A DNA stretch of 64,000 bases from Bacillota bacterium (lineage in GTDB: Bacteria > Bacillota > Clostridia > Acetivibrionales > JANLFN01): assembly GCA_023421675.1 (NCBI GenBank), contig JAEZTC010000013.1:558001-622000 (forward strand). The letters run 5' to 3'. A model generated the notes under the pieces. That model did not search any database and had not been told where the DNA came from. It worked only from the letters and a program-made list of their open reading frames with translations. A program made the position numbers and the translations under genes. Numbering within the stretch: the first letter of the stretch is position 1; each line of letters opens with the position of its first letter. Positions 1-8,886 of this stretch are shown one piece after another.

Positions 1-2797
1 TTTTATCTTTAAAATCATACCTTATTTCCTTTGTACCAGCCCCATATATATGTTTGCCGTCGAAATATACAGCCATAGCATATATATTTGGAATATTGTC
101 ATTGGTGAAGTCAAAGGAATATGTCGAGCCTTTAACCACCTGAAGGTTGTTTAAACCGTCTTTAAACCTGAGAAATAAGGTTTTTGCGTCTGGAGACGGT
201 GTTGTTTCAGTGTTGGGCTTTTTAACCTCCAGGTTTACTTTTTCACCAACCTTATAGGTTTTTGATTCTCCATCAGATGTGAGGACATAGTTCTTATTAG
301 CGAATCCGGAATAATATTCATATGGATACAGGTATATCTCTTCGACAATGCTGTTATTTCGGCTGTCATTTCCTATGAGTTCTACAAGGTAACTTGATTC
401 CTTTTTAATTGGAAAATCAAAACTGTATTTACCGTTAGAGGTCGTAAAGTCAATATTTTTAATAAGGTTTTTTACCTGATAGTATTCATACTTTTTGACG
501 TTTATTTTGTTTATGAAATCATAGTATTCTCCAACTTCTTTTTTATTCCAGCTCAGCTCGTATATATTTGCATGCACCTTTGTGTTTATTGGGGCTCCCC
601 TGAAGGAATCAGTATCGGGGAAGGTGTTGATATCCCTGATTTTACTTAAATCTATTGAATTTGTTGATACTTCTACTGTTTCTTTGTCTCCGTTTTTAAT
701 TCCCTTACCTTCTATTATGGTATCCTTTGTAAATACCCATGAATAGTTGTAGGCGGATATTTCCTGATCTTCAGCCTGTGCGTTGTTTACAGCCATAAAG
801 GCATTAAGGGGACGCCACGATTTATACGAGGCATTGGTTGAAAGATTGACAGATGATTTACCGTTAGCGTCACACACAAGTGAACCGTTCTTATTATAGT
901 CACCTGCAGAGTAATTGTATGAAAGCTTAAGGCCGGGAACTGGGGAACCTTCATAAAAATTAGCATTAATATCGTAATTCACTTTGTCCCAGGAGAAGTA
1001 AGCCTTTTTGTCAGGATTAAGCTTTATTGTATAAGCAGGCTTTGAGTATTCCTTTACCTGAAAGCTTTTACTTGTTATTTCCTTATCTCCTGAAAGTATT
1101 TTAACTTCATAGGTACCTGATGAGAGATTTACGTAATCGATACTTGAGCTGAATATGCCTGAACCGCTTAATGATATCTCTTTTTCCTGTAAAACACCGG
1201 CTGTAGGAGAGGATGTATCAACATTTAGACTAACAAGCCTTACTGTAGCCTTTTTAATTTCATCCAATCCGTTCCTTGACTTTATAACACCCCATAAATT
1301 AACGGTATCAGTGGGGAGGTACATTCCTCTGTCAAGATATAAATAGTTCCAGTAGTTATTGCTCAAGCTGGAATTATAATAATTGTAATACGAGTATTGA
1401 CCTACCTGATTGGCAAGTTCCTGTGACGGCATACGAACTACAAATACAGGCTTACCCGGACAGGATACCTTAAAGTAATATGGCCCATCGTTAGCTGGCT
1501 GAGGAATTTTTTCATTTATTACTGCAATCCCGTCTGTATCTGTATTAACGGCTTTTACGCCAGTGGCTTCTACCTTTGCGGATTTTACTGCACTGCCGCT
1601 CTTGGAGTCATTAACCCATGCAATTGTTTTATTTTTTGCAACAGACATGTAAACAGAAGCATCGTTTATTTGAAGATGGGTTTGTGTTGTAACATCTTTA
1701 ATTTTTGTTTCAACAAGATAATGTCCGGGTGCTATTTCAGACGGAAGAACTGTATAATATTTGGACCACCACTCATCGCTATGAACAGTAGGCTTAAGAT
1801 TGAATGTATATGCTTTTTCAAGTCCTGATGTAGAAAACAGTATTCTGCTGCGGTCTATATATGCCCAGTTGGGATAAGAATCAATAGGCTTGAAGCTTTC
1901 AATAAACTTATTTTCATTTGGGTACTTATATAACGTTATAGCTGCGTCGGAGTTTTTCAATGAATCACTTAGATACAACTCCATTGCAGGTGTATCCAAA
2001 GTAGAAAAGTTATAAAAGTCATTTGCATAACCGATTAAAGAAGGGGAGCTTTTGCTGGAGCTTCCTGCCTGGAACTTGAAGGAATAATCGGCTTCAAGTT
2101 TTTTATCGCTGTTCTTAAGAGGGAGTCCCTTGGCAAGTGTAACTGTATAGACAACTCCTTCCTGAAGCTTTTCAGGAATAAAAACTATGGTTTTTTTATG
2201 CAATTCAAATTTACCTGCCACTTTTGGTGATATACTGAAATACTTTTCGGGATTTTCAGTTCCCTCATAGCTCATGGTTATCTCGATACCAGAATTCAGT
2301 GGTACATAATTTGCCTTGTTTCTTGGAAGAGTGCCAGTTACTTTAAAAGTCTTTTCAGTTTCAAATGCCCATGAAAGCTTGTGGGAATTCTCACCACCCA
2401 GAGTAAATTTGTATATGCTGTCAGCCTTAAGTTCTGAAGGGAAAGTAATTAGATATTCCTTTTTTGAAACCTCCTTTATTTTATAATCCTGCTCAGGAGT
2501 TATTTTAAGGAGTGAATTTATAAAATTTTTATCCATTTCAACACTGCTTGTCAATTTAAAGCCGGAACTAAGTAAAACGCCAGCATTATCAGTTTTTAAA
2601 GCTGTGACATTCACTTTTTCATAGTCCAAAGATGATAACAGATCTATTTCCTCAGAGGATATTACCTTATTCTCATTTTTATTGAACAACACACCGGTTA
2701 ATATAAGCACTGTAAATACTATTACTGCGGTTAATGAAACCGATGCTGTAATAGCTATAAAAGGCTTCCTTTTGAAGAATTCAAACACTTTTTTCAT
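1..2797 (-). CDS. Alpha-2-macroglobulin-like envelope protein, N-terminal part
   Basis: The minus-strand frame is open from an ATG at 2797 to the window edge (about 932 codons), so the C-terminus is missing. AGGGGAG precedes the ATG. Residues about 12-38 form one hydrophobic segment without a lipobox Cys, suggesting a signal anchor. The rest is a long chain of beta-rich, Ig-like stretches. Near residue 490 lies LYLDRGMYLPTDTVNLWG, which resembles the MG2 region of bacterial alpha-2-macroglobulins (family usually xRxxYxPGDxV). Bacterial members are thought to trap proteases at the cell surface. The thioester motif, if present, would lie beyond the window, so protease trapping is inferred from fold type only. 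Other large Ig-like surface proteins remain possible. Confidence 0.6.
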   Translation of the reverse strand, partial: MKKVFEFFKRKPFIAITASVSLTAVIVFTVLILTGVLFNKNENKVISSEEIDLLSSLDYEKVNVTALKTDNAGVLLSSGFKLTSSVEMDKNFINSLLKITPEQDYKIKEVSKKEYLITFPSELKADSIYKFTLGGENSHKLSWAFETEKTFKVTGTLPRNKANYVPLNSGIEITMSYEGTENPEKYFSISPKVAGKFELHKKTIVFIPEKLQEGVVYTVTLAKGLPLKNSDKKLEADYSFKFQAGSSSKSSPSLIGYANDFYNFSTLDTPAMELYLSDSLKNSDAAITLYKYPNENKFIESFKPIDSYPNWAYIDRSRILFSTSGLEKAYTFNLKPTVHSDEWWSKYYTVLPSEIAPGHYLVETKIKDVTTQTHLQINDASVYMSVAKNKTIAWVNDSKSGSAVKSAKVEATGVKAVNTDTDGIAVINEKIPQPANDGPYYFKVSCPGKPVFVVRMPSQELANQVGQYSYYNYYNSSLSNNYWNYLYLDRGMYLPTDTVNLWGVIKSRNGLDEIKKATVRLVSLNVDTSSPTAGVLQEKEISLSGSGIFSSSIDYVNLSSGTYEVKILSGDKEITSKSFQVKEYSKPAYTIKLNPDKKAYFSWDKVNYDINANFYEGSPVPGLKLSYNYSAGDYNKNGSLVCDANGKSSVNLSTNASYKSWRPLNAFMAVNNAQAEDQEISAYNYSWVFTKDTIIEGKGIKNGDKETVEVSTNSIDLSKIRDINTFPDTDSFRGAPINTKVHANIYELSWNKKEVGEYYDFINKINVKKYEYYQVKNLIKNIDFTTSNGKYSFDFPIKKESSYLVELIGNDSRNNSIVEEIYLYPYEYYSGFANKNYVLTSDGESKTYKVGEKVNLEVKKPNTETTPSPDAKTLFLRFKDGLNNLQVVKGSTYSFDFTNDNIPNIYAMAVYFDGKHIYGAGTKEIRYDFKDK

Positions 2798-3196
2798 AGT
2801 TTGCTCCCCTCTATATACCAAACTATATAAGTTGAATTAAATGTTTAATATGCATCATGTCCTTAATGCCGGCCGTGATGGCATGATAAATGATTTTAAT
2901 TCAACTTATCACATCTGTAATAGGATAAAGTATATTTGGCTTTTGCAATTGATGTTTAAGAAATTTACTTCATCCTATACAATGTATTACTATTAATCAT
3001 TACCATATATATGACGTATTTCATTACTAAAAGTTCTAATTTGGAAAGACTTTATTTCAAAGAGGTAATAAAATTAATTAAAATATTTTTTTCTTTTTTT
3101 TAAGACATTCTTGACTGATATCCGTATTATATTTTGAATTCAATAAATTGAACAAACTCTAATAGTTGATAATAAAAAATAAAAGGGGAAATTGTT
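2798..3196. other. Divergent intergenic region with a long inverted repeat
   Basis: This AT-rich gap separates the leftward macroglobulin-like gene from the rightward pspC-like gene. It contains a perfect 14-bp inverted repeat, ATAAGTTGAATTAA at 2827-2840 and its complement at 2896-2909. Between the arms lies a smaller hairpin, ATGCC/GGCAT. No T-run follows, so it looks more like an operator or mRNA structure than a terminator. I see no gene here. Confidence 0.45.
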
Positions 3197-3631
3197 ATGA
3201 CTAAAAAATTATACCGGTCGAGAGATAATAAAATAATTGCCGGAGTAGCCGGCGGGATAGGAGATTACTTTCAAATAGATCCTTCCCTTATAAGGATTTT
3301 GTTTATTCTTTCAGGAGTATTCGGAGCGGGCATTATAATATATATTATAGCTGCAATTATTATGCCGAGGCAGGAAGATGTAATGGGGCACCAATACAGA
3401 CCTGATGAAAACGAATGGGGCGGCAGCGGTTTTGAAACTAGGCAGCAGGAGACGCCAGTTTACCAAAACACTCATCATGGTCCTGACAAGGGAAAGCTTG
3501 TAATAGGTATAGGTCTTATATTATTCGGACTTCTATTCTTAATAAAGCAAATTTTCCCATTTATACATTTTAATTTGTTCTGGCCTCTTTTGGTAATAGC
3601 TATAGGCTTATTCTTTATCTTTAAAAAATAA
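3197..3631 (+). CDS. PspC-domain membrane protein
   Basis: Residues 1-58 are a clear PspC domain: a basic start (KKLYRSRDNK), then GVAGGIGDYF and a membrane helix ending in IIMPRQ. A polar linker (about 60-98) leads to two closely spaced hydrophobic stretches (about 100-142) like the membrane part of LiaI/LiaF proteins. PspC proteins sense or relay cell-envelope stress. The next gene, 14 bp downstream, is LiaF-like, so the two probably form an operon for envelope-stress response. A ribosome site (AAAAGGGGAAA) precedes the ATG. The domain call is firm; the exact signal is unknown. Confidence 0.85.
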   Translation: MTKKLYRSRDNKIIAGVAGGIGDYFQIDPSLIRILFILSGVFGAGIIIYIIAAIIMPRQEDVMGHQYRPDENEWGGSGFETRQQETPVYQNTHHGPDKGKLVIGIGLILFGLLFLIKQIFPFIHFNLFWPLLVIAIGLFFIFKK

Positions 3632-3645
3632 ACGGGGGATTTGTA

Positions 3646-4533
3646 ATGAAATTTAGAAATATTGGTTTAGGTATATTCATTATAAGTATTGGATTCTTTT
3701 GGTTATTAATGAATCTTGGAGTTATAAACTGGTCTATTTTTAATTCTATTTATGATTTATGGCCGCTCGCATTTGTAGCGGTAGGCATAAGTATAATATT
3801 CAGGCATAATTCCATAGTTCGGGTTCTGGTCTGGGTTCTGTTTTTGGCAACGTTGGCTGTGTATGGATTTGCTCAGGGCGAAGGCTGGATTGATAAAAGC
3901 AGCAACACTACATCAGGAATTGTTTCAATAGAGAAAGAGGGCTATATAAAAAATGCCAACCTGAAGCTTTCTCTGGGAGATTCCGATATTAAGCTGCACT
4001 CTGGAAATAATGACTCAAAGCTGCTTGAAGGTACCATTCCAAAAAGAAACATATCCAGATCTATAATCAATCATGGAGATACATCTAATATAAGCTATAC
4101 ACAAAAGCACTTTATTTCCTTTGGCCCTGACGGCAATGGTAAGGTTGATCTTGGACTTAATAACAGTGTAAACTGGAATATTACTCTGAATACCGGAGAT
4201 TTTGATGGGAAGATTGACTTTTCGGATTTAAATGCAAATAACATTGACATTAATTCAGGTGATTCAGACCTTGACTTAAAGCTTGGAAATAAGAACAAAA
4301 ATACAAGAATTACAGTCAATGCGGGAGATACCGATACCAAACTTACGCTGCCGGATAAAACAGGTGTAAGAGTGACTATAAATGCCGGAGATTATGATAC
4401 CAATATGGGAAACCTGGGATGGACAAAGAACGGTCATACCTATATTTCGCCAGATTATGATTCTGCTGAGGCAAAGGTTGAAGTAACACTTAACATGGGA
4501 GACGGTAACTTTAATGTTAATCTCTTAAAATAA
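3646..4533 (+). CDS. LiaF-like envelope-stress protein (DUF5668 membrane region plus beta-repeat domain)
   Basis: The N-terminus has three or four hydrophobic segments (residues about 5-75), including MNLGVINWS and LWPLAFVAVGI, typical of the LiaI/LiaF membrane region. Residues about 95-295 form a beta-rich domain with repeats of the form L-x-x-GDxD-x-K/D-L (for example LSLGDSDIKL, VNAGDTDTKL, LNMGDGNFNV), like the LiaF C-terminal or DUF4097 adhesin-like fold. LiaF restrains the LiaRS two-component system in Bacillus; no LiaRS pair lies next to it here. It is transcribed with the PspC gene and followed by a terminator. Confidence 0.75.
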   Translation: MKFRNIGLGIFIISIGFFWLLMNLGVINWSIFNSIYDLWPLAFVAVGISIIFRHNSIVRVLVWVLFLATLAVYGFAQGEGWIDKSSNTTSGIVSIEKEGYIKNANLKLSLGDSDIKLHSGNNDSKLLEGTIPKRNISRSIINHGDTSNISYTQKHFISFGPDGNGKVDLGLNNSVNWNITLNTGDFDGKIDFSDLNANNIDINSGDSDLDLKLGNKNKNTRITVNAGDTDTKLTLPDKTGVRVTINAGDYDTNMGNLGWTKNGHTYISPDYDSAEAKVEVTLNMGDGNFNVNLLK

Positions 4534-4553
4534 TAACAGCTTATAAATAAAAT

Positions 4554-4604
4554 AAGCGGTCTCTTTGCATATTCCTCCTGAGAAAATGCATGGGGGCCGC
4601 TTTT
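4554..4604 (+). terminator. Intrinsic terminator after the PspC/LiaF-like operon
   Basis: AAGCGG at 4554 pairs with CCGCTT ending at 4602. An inner TGCAT/ATGCA pairing strengthens the stem, and a short T-run follows. It separates the envelope-stress pair from mrfA. Confidence 0.65.
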
Positions 4605-4651
4605 AAATTTCTTATTGATAAGTTGCTCTTATAGTAATAAAATATTATCTA

Positions 4652-4663
4652 GAACATATGTTC
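4652..4663. promoter_or_regulatory. LexA (SOS) operator upstream of mrfAB
   Basis: GAACATATGTTC is a perfect 12-bp palindrome of the Gram-positive LexA box form GAAC-N4-GTTC. It lies about 30 bp before the mrfA start codon, in the expected promoter region. Control of the mrfAB operon by LexA is inferred from the site's sequence and position. Confidence 0.8.
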
Positions 4664-4691
4664 AGAAAATTCTGCTGCTGGAGAGATGAAA

Positions 4692-6965
4692 ATGAATTTG
4701 GAACAGGTTTTACAACACATAAAAGCTTCTGAAAAAATGATGGCAAACATAACAAATTGGGTCGAAATTCCACCAAGAGAAGCTTGTTATTCCGATTTCC
4801 CAGAAACACTGGATGATAGAATAAAGGAAACCTTAAGAAAAAGGGGTATAAACCGTCTTTACTCCCACCAGGCAACGGCAATTCGAAGGATAGGGGAAGG
4901 AAAGGACATAGTTGTAGTAACACCAACTGCATCTGGAAAAACAATGTGCTATAACGTGCCGGTTCTTGACGCCATCCTTAAGGACGAGGAATCCAGAGCA
5001 CTTTTCATTTTCCCCACAAAAGCACTTTCACAGGACCAGACAAGTGAGCTTCATGAACTAATTACTGAAGCTGGAATTGATATAAAAACATATACATATG
5101 ACGGAGATACACCGCAGTCTGCAAGAAAGGCTATAAGACAGGCTGGTCACATAGTAATTACAAACCCCGATATGCTTCACAGTGGCATTCTTCCACATCA
5201 TACCAAGTGGGTGAAGCTGTTTGAAAATCTTAAATATATTGTAATAGATGAAATACACCACTACAGAGGAGTATTTGGGAGTCATCTTGCCAATGTACTC
5301 AGGCGTTTGGAAAGAATATGCAGTTTTTATGGCTCAAAACCACAATTTATATGCTGCTCTGCTACAATTGCCAATCCGGCGGAATTGGCGGGAAAGATTA
5401 CAGGCCGGCAGGTTGAATTGGTAGACAACAACGGTGCACCATCCGGCAGGAAACACTTCATTTTTTATAACCCTCCTGTTGTCAATAAAGAATTAGGTAT
5501 TCGTAAAAGCAGTCTGCTTGAAACAAGAATACTCTCTGAAACGCTTATAAAAAACGGGGTACAGACTATTGTTTTTACCAGAAGCAGGCTTAATGTTGAA
5601 GTGCTTGTTACATATCTCAAAGATATATTTCACGGTAAAATGGGAAGTGAGAACTGTGTGAGGGGCTACAGGGGCGGTTACCTTCCCAATCAAAGGCGTG
5701 AGATAGAAAAGGGTTTAAGAGAAGGTAACATTACAGGTGTAATCAGCACTAATGCTCTGGAACTGGGTATTGATATAGGCAAACTTGAAGCTTGTGTCAT
5801 ATGCGGGTATCCAGGTTCCATTGCAAGTACCTGGCAGCAGGCAGGAAGAGCCGGAAGAAGAAATAGTGAGTCTGCTGCATTCCTTATTGCCAGCAGCAGT
5901 CCTCTTGATCAATATATAATAAGCAATCCTGACTATTTTTTTGGTAGTAACCCTGAAAACGGTCTTATAAACCCTGATAATCTTGTGATTTTGTATAATC
6001 ACATGAAGTGTGCAGCTTTTGAACTGCCTTTTACAGAGGGTGAAAAATTCGGAGTAGAAACAACAGGAGAAATCCTTTCTTACATGGAGGATGCAAAAAT
6101 AGTCCGGCATGTCGGAAATCGCTGGTACTGGGCTTCTGATTCCTTCCCGTCTGACGGGCTCTCATTAAGAAATGCTTCAAATGAGAACTTTATTATAATT
6201 GATATTTCTGATCCTCACAGAAGGGTTATTGGAGAGTGTGACAGATTTGCATCTCCCATGCTGTTACATGAAGAGGCAATTTACATACATGAAGGACAGC
6301 AGTATCAGGTAGAAAAGCTGGACTTTGACGATAAAAAAGCATATATAAGAAAAGTAGATGTAGACTACTATACTGATGCCAACCTTGCGGTAGACCTAAG
6401 AGTAATTGATGTATTCCGAGAGGACAAAAAGGATAATATTACAAGAGGTTATGGTGAGGTTACAGTTCAGTCGCTTGTAACCATGTTTAAGAAGATAAAA
6501 CTTTACACACACGAGAATATAGGCTCGGGACCTGTACGCCTGCCGGAAATGGAAATGCAGACAACTTCATACTGGGTTAGTCTGCCGGATAGTCTTACAA
6601 TTACACTGCCTCAATCAGAGCTTCAAAACGGGCTCCTTGGATTGTCAAATATTCTTTCCAATGCTGCTCCCGTATATTTGATGTGTGATCCAGGAGATAT
6701 AAGGGTGGTGCATCAGGTGAAATCCACATTTACAATGCAGCCTACACTTTATATTTATGACAGCTATCCTGGTGGAGTAGGCTTCAGTGAAAAATTATTC
6801 GAACTGCACAGAGAGCTATTTGAAACAGCATTGGTAATGATAGTCAGCTGTAGCTGTGAATCAGGCTGTCCATCCTGTGTGGGGCCGTTAAACGAATTTT
6901 CAGGAAACAGCAATCCAAAAAGGGTTACCAGAAGCCTTGTAGAATACATATTAAACAACAGGTAA
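4692..6965 (+). CDS. mrfA: MrfA/YprA-type DNA helicase with C-terminal zinc motif
   Basis: This 757-residue superfamily 2 helicase shows Walker A TPTASGKT (about 78-85), the DEIHH box (about 185), motif III-like SAT, and motif VI QQAGRAGRR (about 383). The C-terminal DUF1998-type region ends with a four-cysteine cluster, CSCESGCPSC (about 718-728), as in Bacillus subtilis MrfA (YprA). There it works with MrfB in excision-type repair of mitomycin C damage. A second ATG at 4692 is preferred over 4686 because GGAGAG at 4680 is then well spaced. The mrfB-like gene follows after 20 bp. A perfect LexA box upstream supports SOS induction. Confidence 0.9.
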   Translation: MNLEQVLQHIKASEKMMANITNWVEIPPREACYSDFPETLDDRIKETLRKRGINRLYSHQATAIRRIGEGKDIVVVTPTASGKTMCYNVPVLDAILKDEESRALFIFPTKALSQDQTSELHELITEAGIDIKTYTYDGDTPQSARKAIRQAGHIVITNPDMLHSGILPHHTKWVKLFENLKYIVIDEIHHYRGVFGSHLANVLRRLERICSFYGSKPQFICCSATIANPAELAGKITGRQVELVDNNGAPSGRKHFIFYNPPVVNKELGIRKSSLLETRILSETLIKNGVQTIVFTRSRLNVEVLVTYLKDIFHGKMGSENCVRGYRGGYLPNQRREIEKGLREGNITGVISTNALELGIDIGKLEACVICGYPGSIASTWQQAGRAGRRNSESAAFLIASSSPLDQYIISNPDYFFGSNPENGLINPDNLVILYNHMKCAAFELPFTEGEKFGVETTGEILSYMEDAKIVRHVGNRWYWASDSFPSDGLSLRNASNENFIIIDISDPHRRVIGECDRFASPMLLHEEAIYIHEGQQYQVEKLDFDDKKAYIRKVDVDYYTDANLAVDLRVIDVFREDKKDNITRGYGEVTVQSLVTMFKKIKLYTHENIGSGPVRLPEMEMQTTSYWVSLPDSLTITLPQSELQNGLLGLSNILSNAAPVYLMCDPGDIRVVHQVKSTFTMQPTLYIYDSYPGGVGFSEKLFELHRELFETALVMIVSCSCESGCPSCVGPLNEFSGNSNPKRVTRSLVEYILNNR

Positions 6966-6985
6966 TATAAAGAGCCGGAGGAACT

Positions 6986-8212
6986 ATGTATAATAATTTA
7001 AAATCAAAGTTAAATATGTATTTGTCCGGTCAGACAGAAAAAGTCACTTATCAGAGAAAGGGCCCGGATATAAGCGATATTATGGAAGGGTCTATATGCA
7101 ACAACGATAACGGCTCATATTATCTTATTGAGGAAAGATATCCCATAACATATATCTACGGCGGATACAACCTTGGTAAGGCACTGGAACTCAATCTAGA
7201 ACTTATGACAACCGTTTTTCGTGATATGGATGTAAACCATTCAATCAAGGATTACCTTTTCCTTGATACTGAAACTACAGGATTATCAGGCGGTACGGGT
7301 ACCGTTGCCTTCCTTATAGGTGTAGGTTTTTTCGAGGAGGATGCATTTGTCCTTAGACAATATTACATGAGGGATTACGATGAAGAGCCTGCCATGCTGC
7401 AGGGTCTTAATGAATTGATGAGCAGATTCAAAGGTCTTGTTACTTTTAATGGTAAGGGATTTGACTGGAATCTTATTTCAACCCGATATGCCTTTAACAG
7501 GATCAAAATTTCATTAAAAAATCCAATTCACATGGACCTTTTATATCCATCAAGGAGGATTTGGAAATTGAAGTTTGAAAGCTGCAGGCTATCCAACCTT
7601 GAAGAAAAGGTCCTTGGTGAATTTAGAGTTGATGATGTGCCGGGGGCACTTATTCCCGGTATATATTTTAATTATCTTGAGAACAGGGATGCTTCAGAAA
7701 TAAAAAAGGTAATTCTCCATAACAAGCTTGATATTTTATCCATGGTTTCGTTATTGACCAAAATATATAGTCTGATAGAAAATCCATATAAGGAATCGGA
7801 TGGAGAACATGAGCTTTATGGGATAGCAAGAATATTTGAAACTGCCGGCGGGAAAAATACAGTTATCAATTGCTATGAAACCTGTATTAAGTCTGATAAC
7901 ACATTTGTCAGTAATACCGCGGCCAAAAGACTTATAGATGTATGCAAACGGAACGGGGAGTATGAAAAAATGATTGAATACGGTGGCTTTATTCTTTCTA
8001 CTCCTGGGTTTAACAGAGTTCCTGTAATGATTGAACTGGCAAAGTATTATGAACACAAAGCCAAAGATTATAAAAAAGCATTCGAAATAGTAGAACAAGC
8101 TTTGACAGAATCCTTCAATAACACAATAAACGGTCATTTGTACAAGGATAGTTTGAATAAAAGGAAACAGCGGATTGAAAGAAAAATGAGGCTACTGCCT
8201 CAAAGCGTGTAG
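6986..8212 (+). CDS. mrfB: MrfB/YprB-type DEDDh exonuclease
   Basis: The 408-residue protein has an RNase H-like exonuclease core. The first acidic motif is FLDTETTGLSGGTGT (about 91-105), a second is FNGKGFDWNL (about 155), and a His-x-x-x-Asp motif is in HNKLDILSM (about 240). These fit the DEDDh nucleases. Residues about 270-400 are helical and TPR-like. Bacillus MrfB is a metal-dependent exonuclease acting with the MrfA helicase on mitomycin C adducts. CGGAGG precedes the ATG, and the 20-bp gap to mrfA implies co-transcription. Confidence 0.87.
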   Translation: MYNNLKSKLNMYLSGQTEKVTYQRKGPDISDIMEGSICNNDNGSYYLIEERYPITYIYGGYNLGKALELNLELMTTVFRDMDVNHSIKDYLFLDTETTGLSGGTGTVAFLIGVGFFEEDAFVLRQYYMRDYDEEPAMLQGLNELMSRFKGLVTFNGKGFDWNLISTRYAFNRIKISLKNPIHMDLLYPSRRIWKLKFESCRLSNLEEKVLGEFRVDDVPGALIPGIYFNYLENRDASEIKKVILHNKLDILSMVSLLTKIYSLIENPYKESDGEHELYGIARIFETAGGKNTVINCYETCIKSDNTFVSNTAAKRLIDVCKRNGEYEKMIEYGGFILSTPGFNRVPVMIELAKYYEHKAKDYKKAFEIVEQALTESFNNTINGHLYKDSLNKRKQRIERKMRLLPQSV

Positions 8213-8226
8213 TATGAAGAATAGTA

Positions 8227-8254
8227 TTGACAACTTTATAGGATAAGATATAAT
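8227..8254 (+). promoter_or_regulatory. Promoter of the marR-like gene, with a downstream palindrome
   Basis: TTGACA (8227-8232), a 16-bp spacer and TATAAT (8249-8254) form a near-consensus housekeeping promoter. About 24 bp further on, TTAACAGTTAA (8278-8288) is a near-perfect palindrome. It is placed where an autoregulating MarR protein might bind; that is inference. Confidence 0.7.
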
Positions 8255-8341
8255 ATGTGTTTGGTTTATTTAATAACTTAACAGTTAAATGTATTAACTA
8301 TCCGTAATTCATATGAAATAATCATAAATGGAGGTTTTACA

Positions 8342-8785
8342 ATGGAAAAAGACCTCGATTCAATAATGTACAATTTGACAACAGCTTTGCCATTACTTTT
8401 TAAAAGTTTTAAAAAATATGAACATAAGTGTGACTTCCATGAAGAGCTTCCAAAGTTCCGTTTTGATATATTGTTTATTTTAAAGGGACATGGGGAAATT
8501 CCTACTTCTGAAATAGCAAAGCATCTTTTTATTTCCAAGCCACAGATGACAAAAGAAATAGATAAACTTATAGAAATGGGCTTGGTTGAAAGACTCCCCG
8601 ATAAAAAGGATAGAAGGGTTATAAACATTGACCTTACGGAAAAGGGAAATGTTTTTTTGAGTAAGTTTATGGAAAAGAGAAGGGCAGCATTGGAGGAAAG
8701 ACTTTCTGTTTTACCTGAGGAAGACCTCATTGTTTTATCTGAATCACTGAACAACATAATTAAAGTCCTGTCCAAGTTTGCTTAA
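8342..8785 (+). CDS. MarR-family transcriptional regulator
   Basis: The 147-residue protein has the winged-helix MarR layout. Helices at the N-terminus lead to a DNA-recognition helix in IPTSEIAKHLFISKPQMTKEIDKL (shown here only in part: SEIAKHLFISKPQ, about 57-70). The wing follows in ERLPDKKDRRVINIDLT (about 82-98). MarR proteins are dimeric repressors released by small ligands. It has its own promoter and a candidate palindrome upstream. The next gene is an LtaS-like membrane enzyme about 100 bp on, so control of that gene is possible but unproven. Confidence 0.9.
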   Translation: MEKDLDSIMYNLTTALPLLFKSFKKYEHKCDFHEELPKFRFDILFILKGHGEIPTSEIAKHLFISKPQMTKEIDKLIEMGLVERLPDKKDRRVINIDLTEKGNVFLSKFMEKRRAALEERLSVLPEEDLIVLSESLNNIIKVLSKFA

Positions 8786-8886
8786 AAACAAGAAATAATT
8801 CAGAAGTTTATAAAATGTTATATAATAATTAAATGATAAAAAGGTCAGAAAATATTACAATATTAATTGATACATAAGGGGGCAAA

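Noticed and set aside
4095..4340. Antisense reading frames within known genes (this one and dozens like it)
   Set aside because: They lie wholly inside better-supported genes on the other strand, lack ribosome sites and have shadow-like composition.
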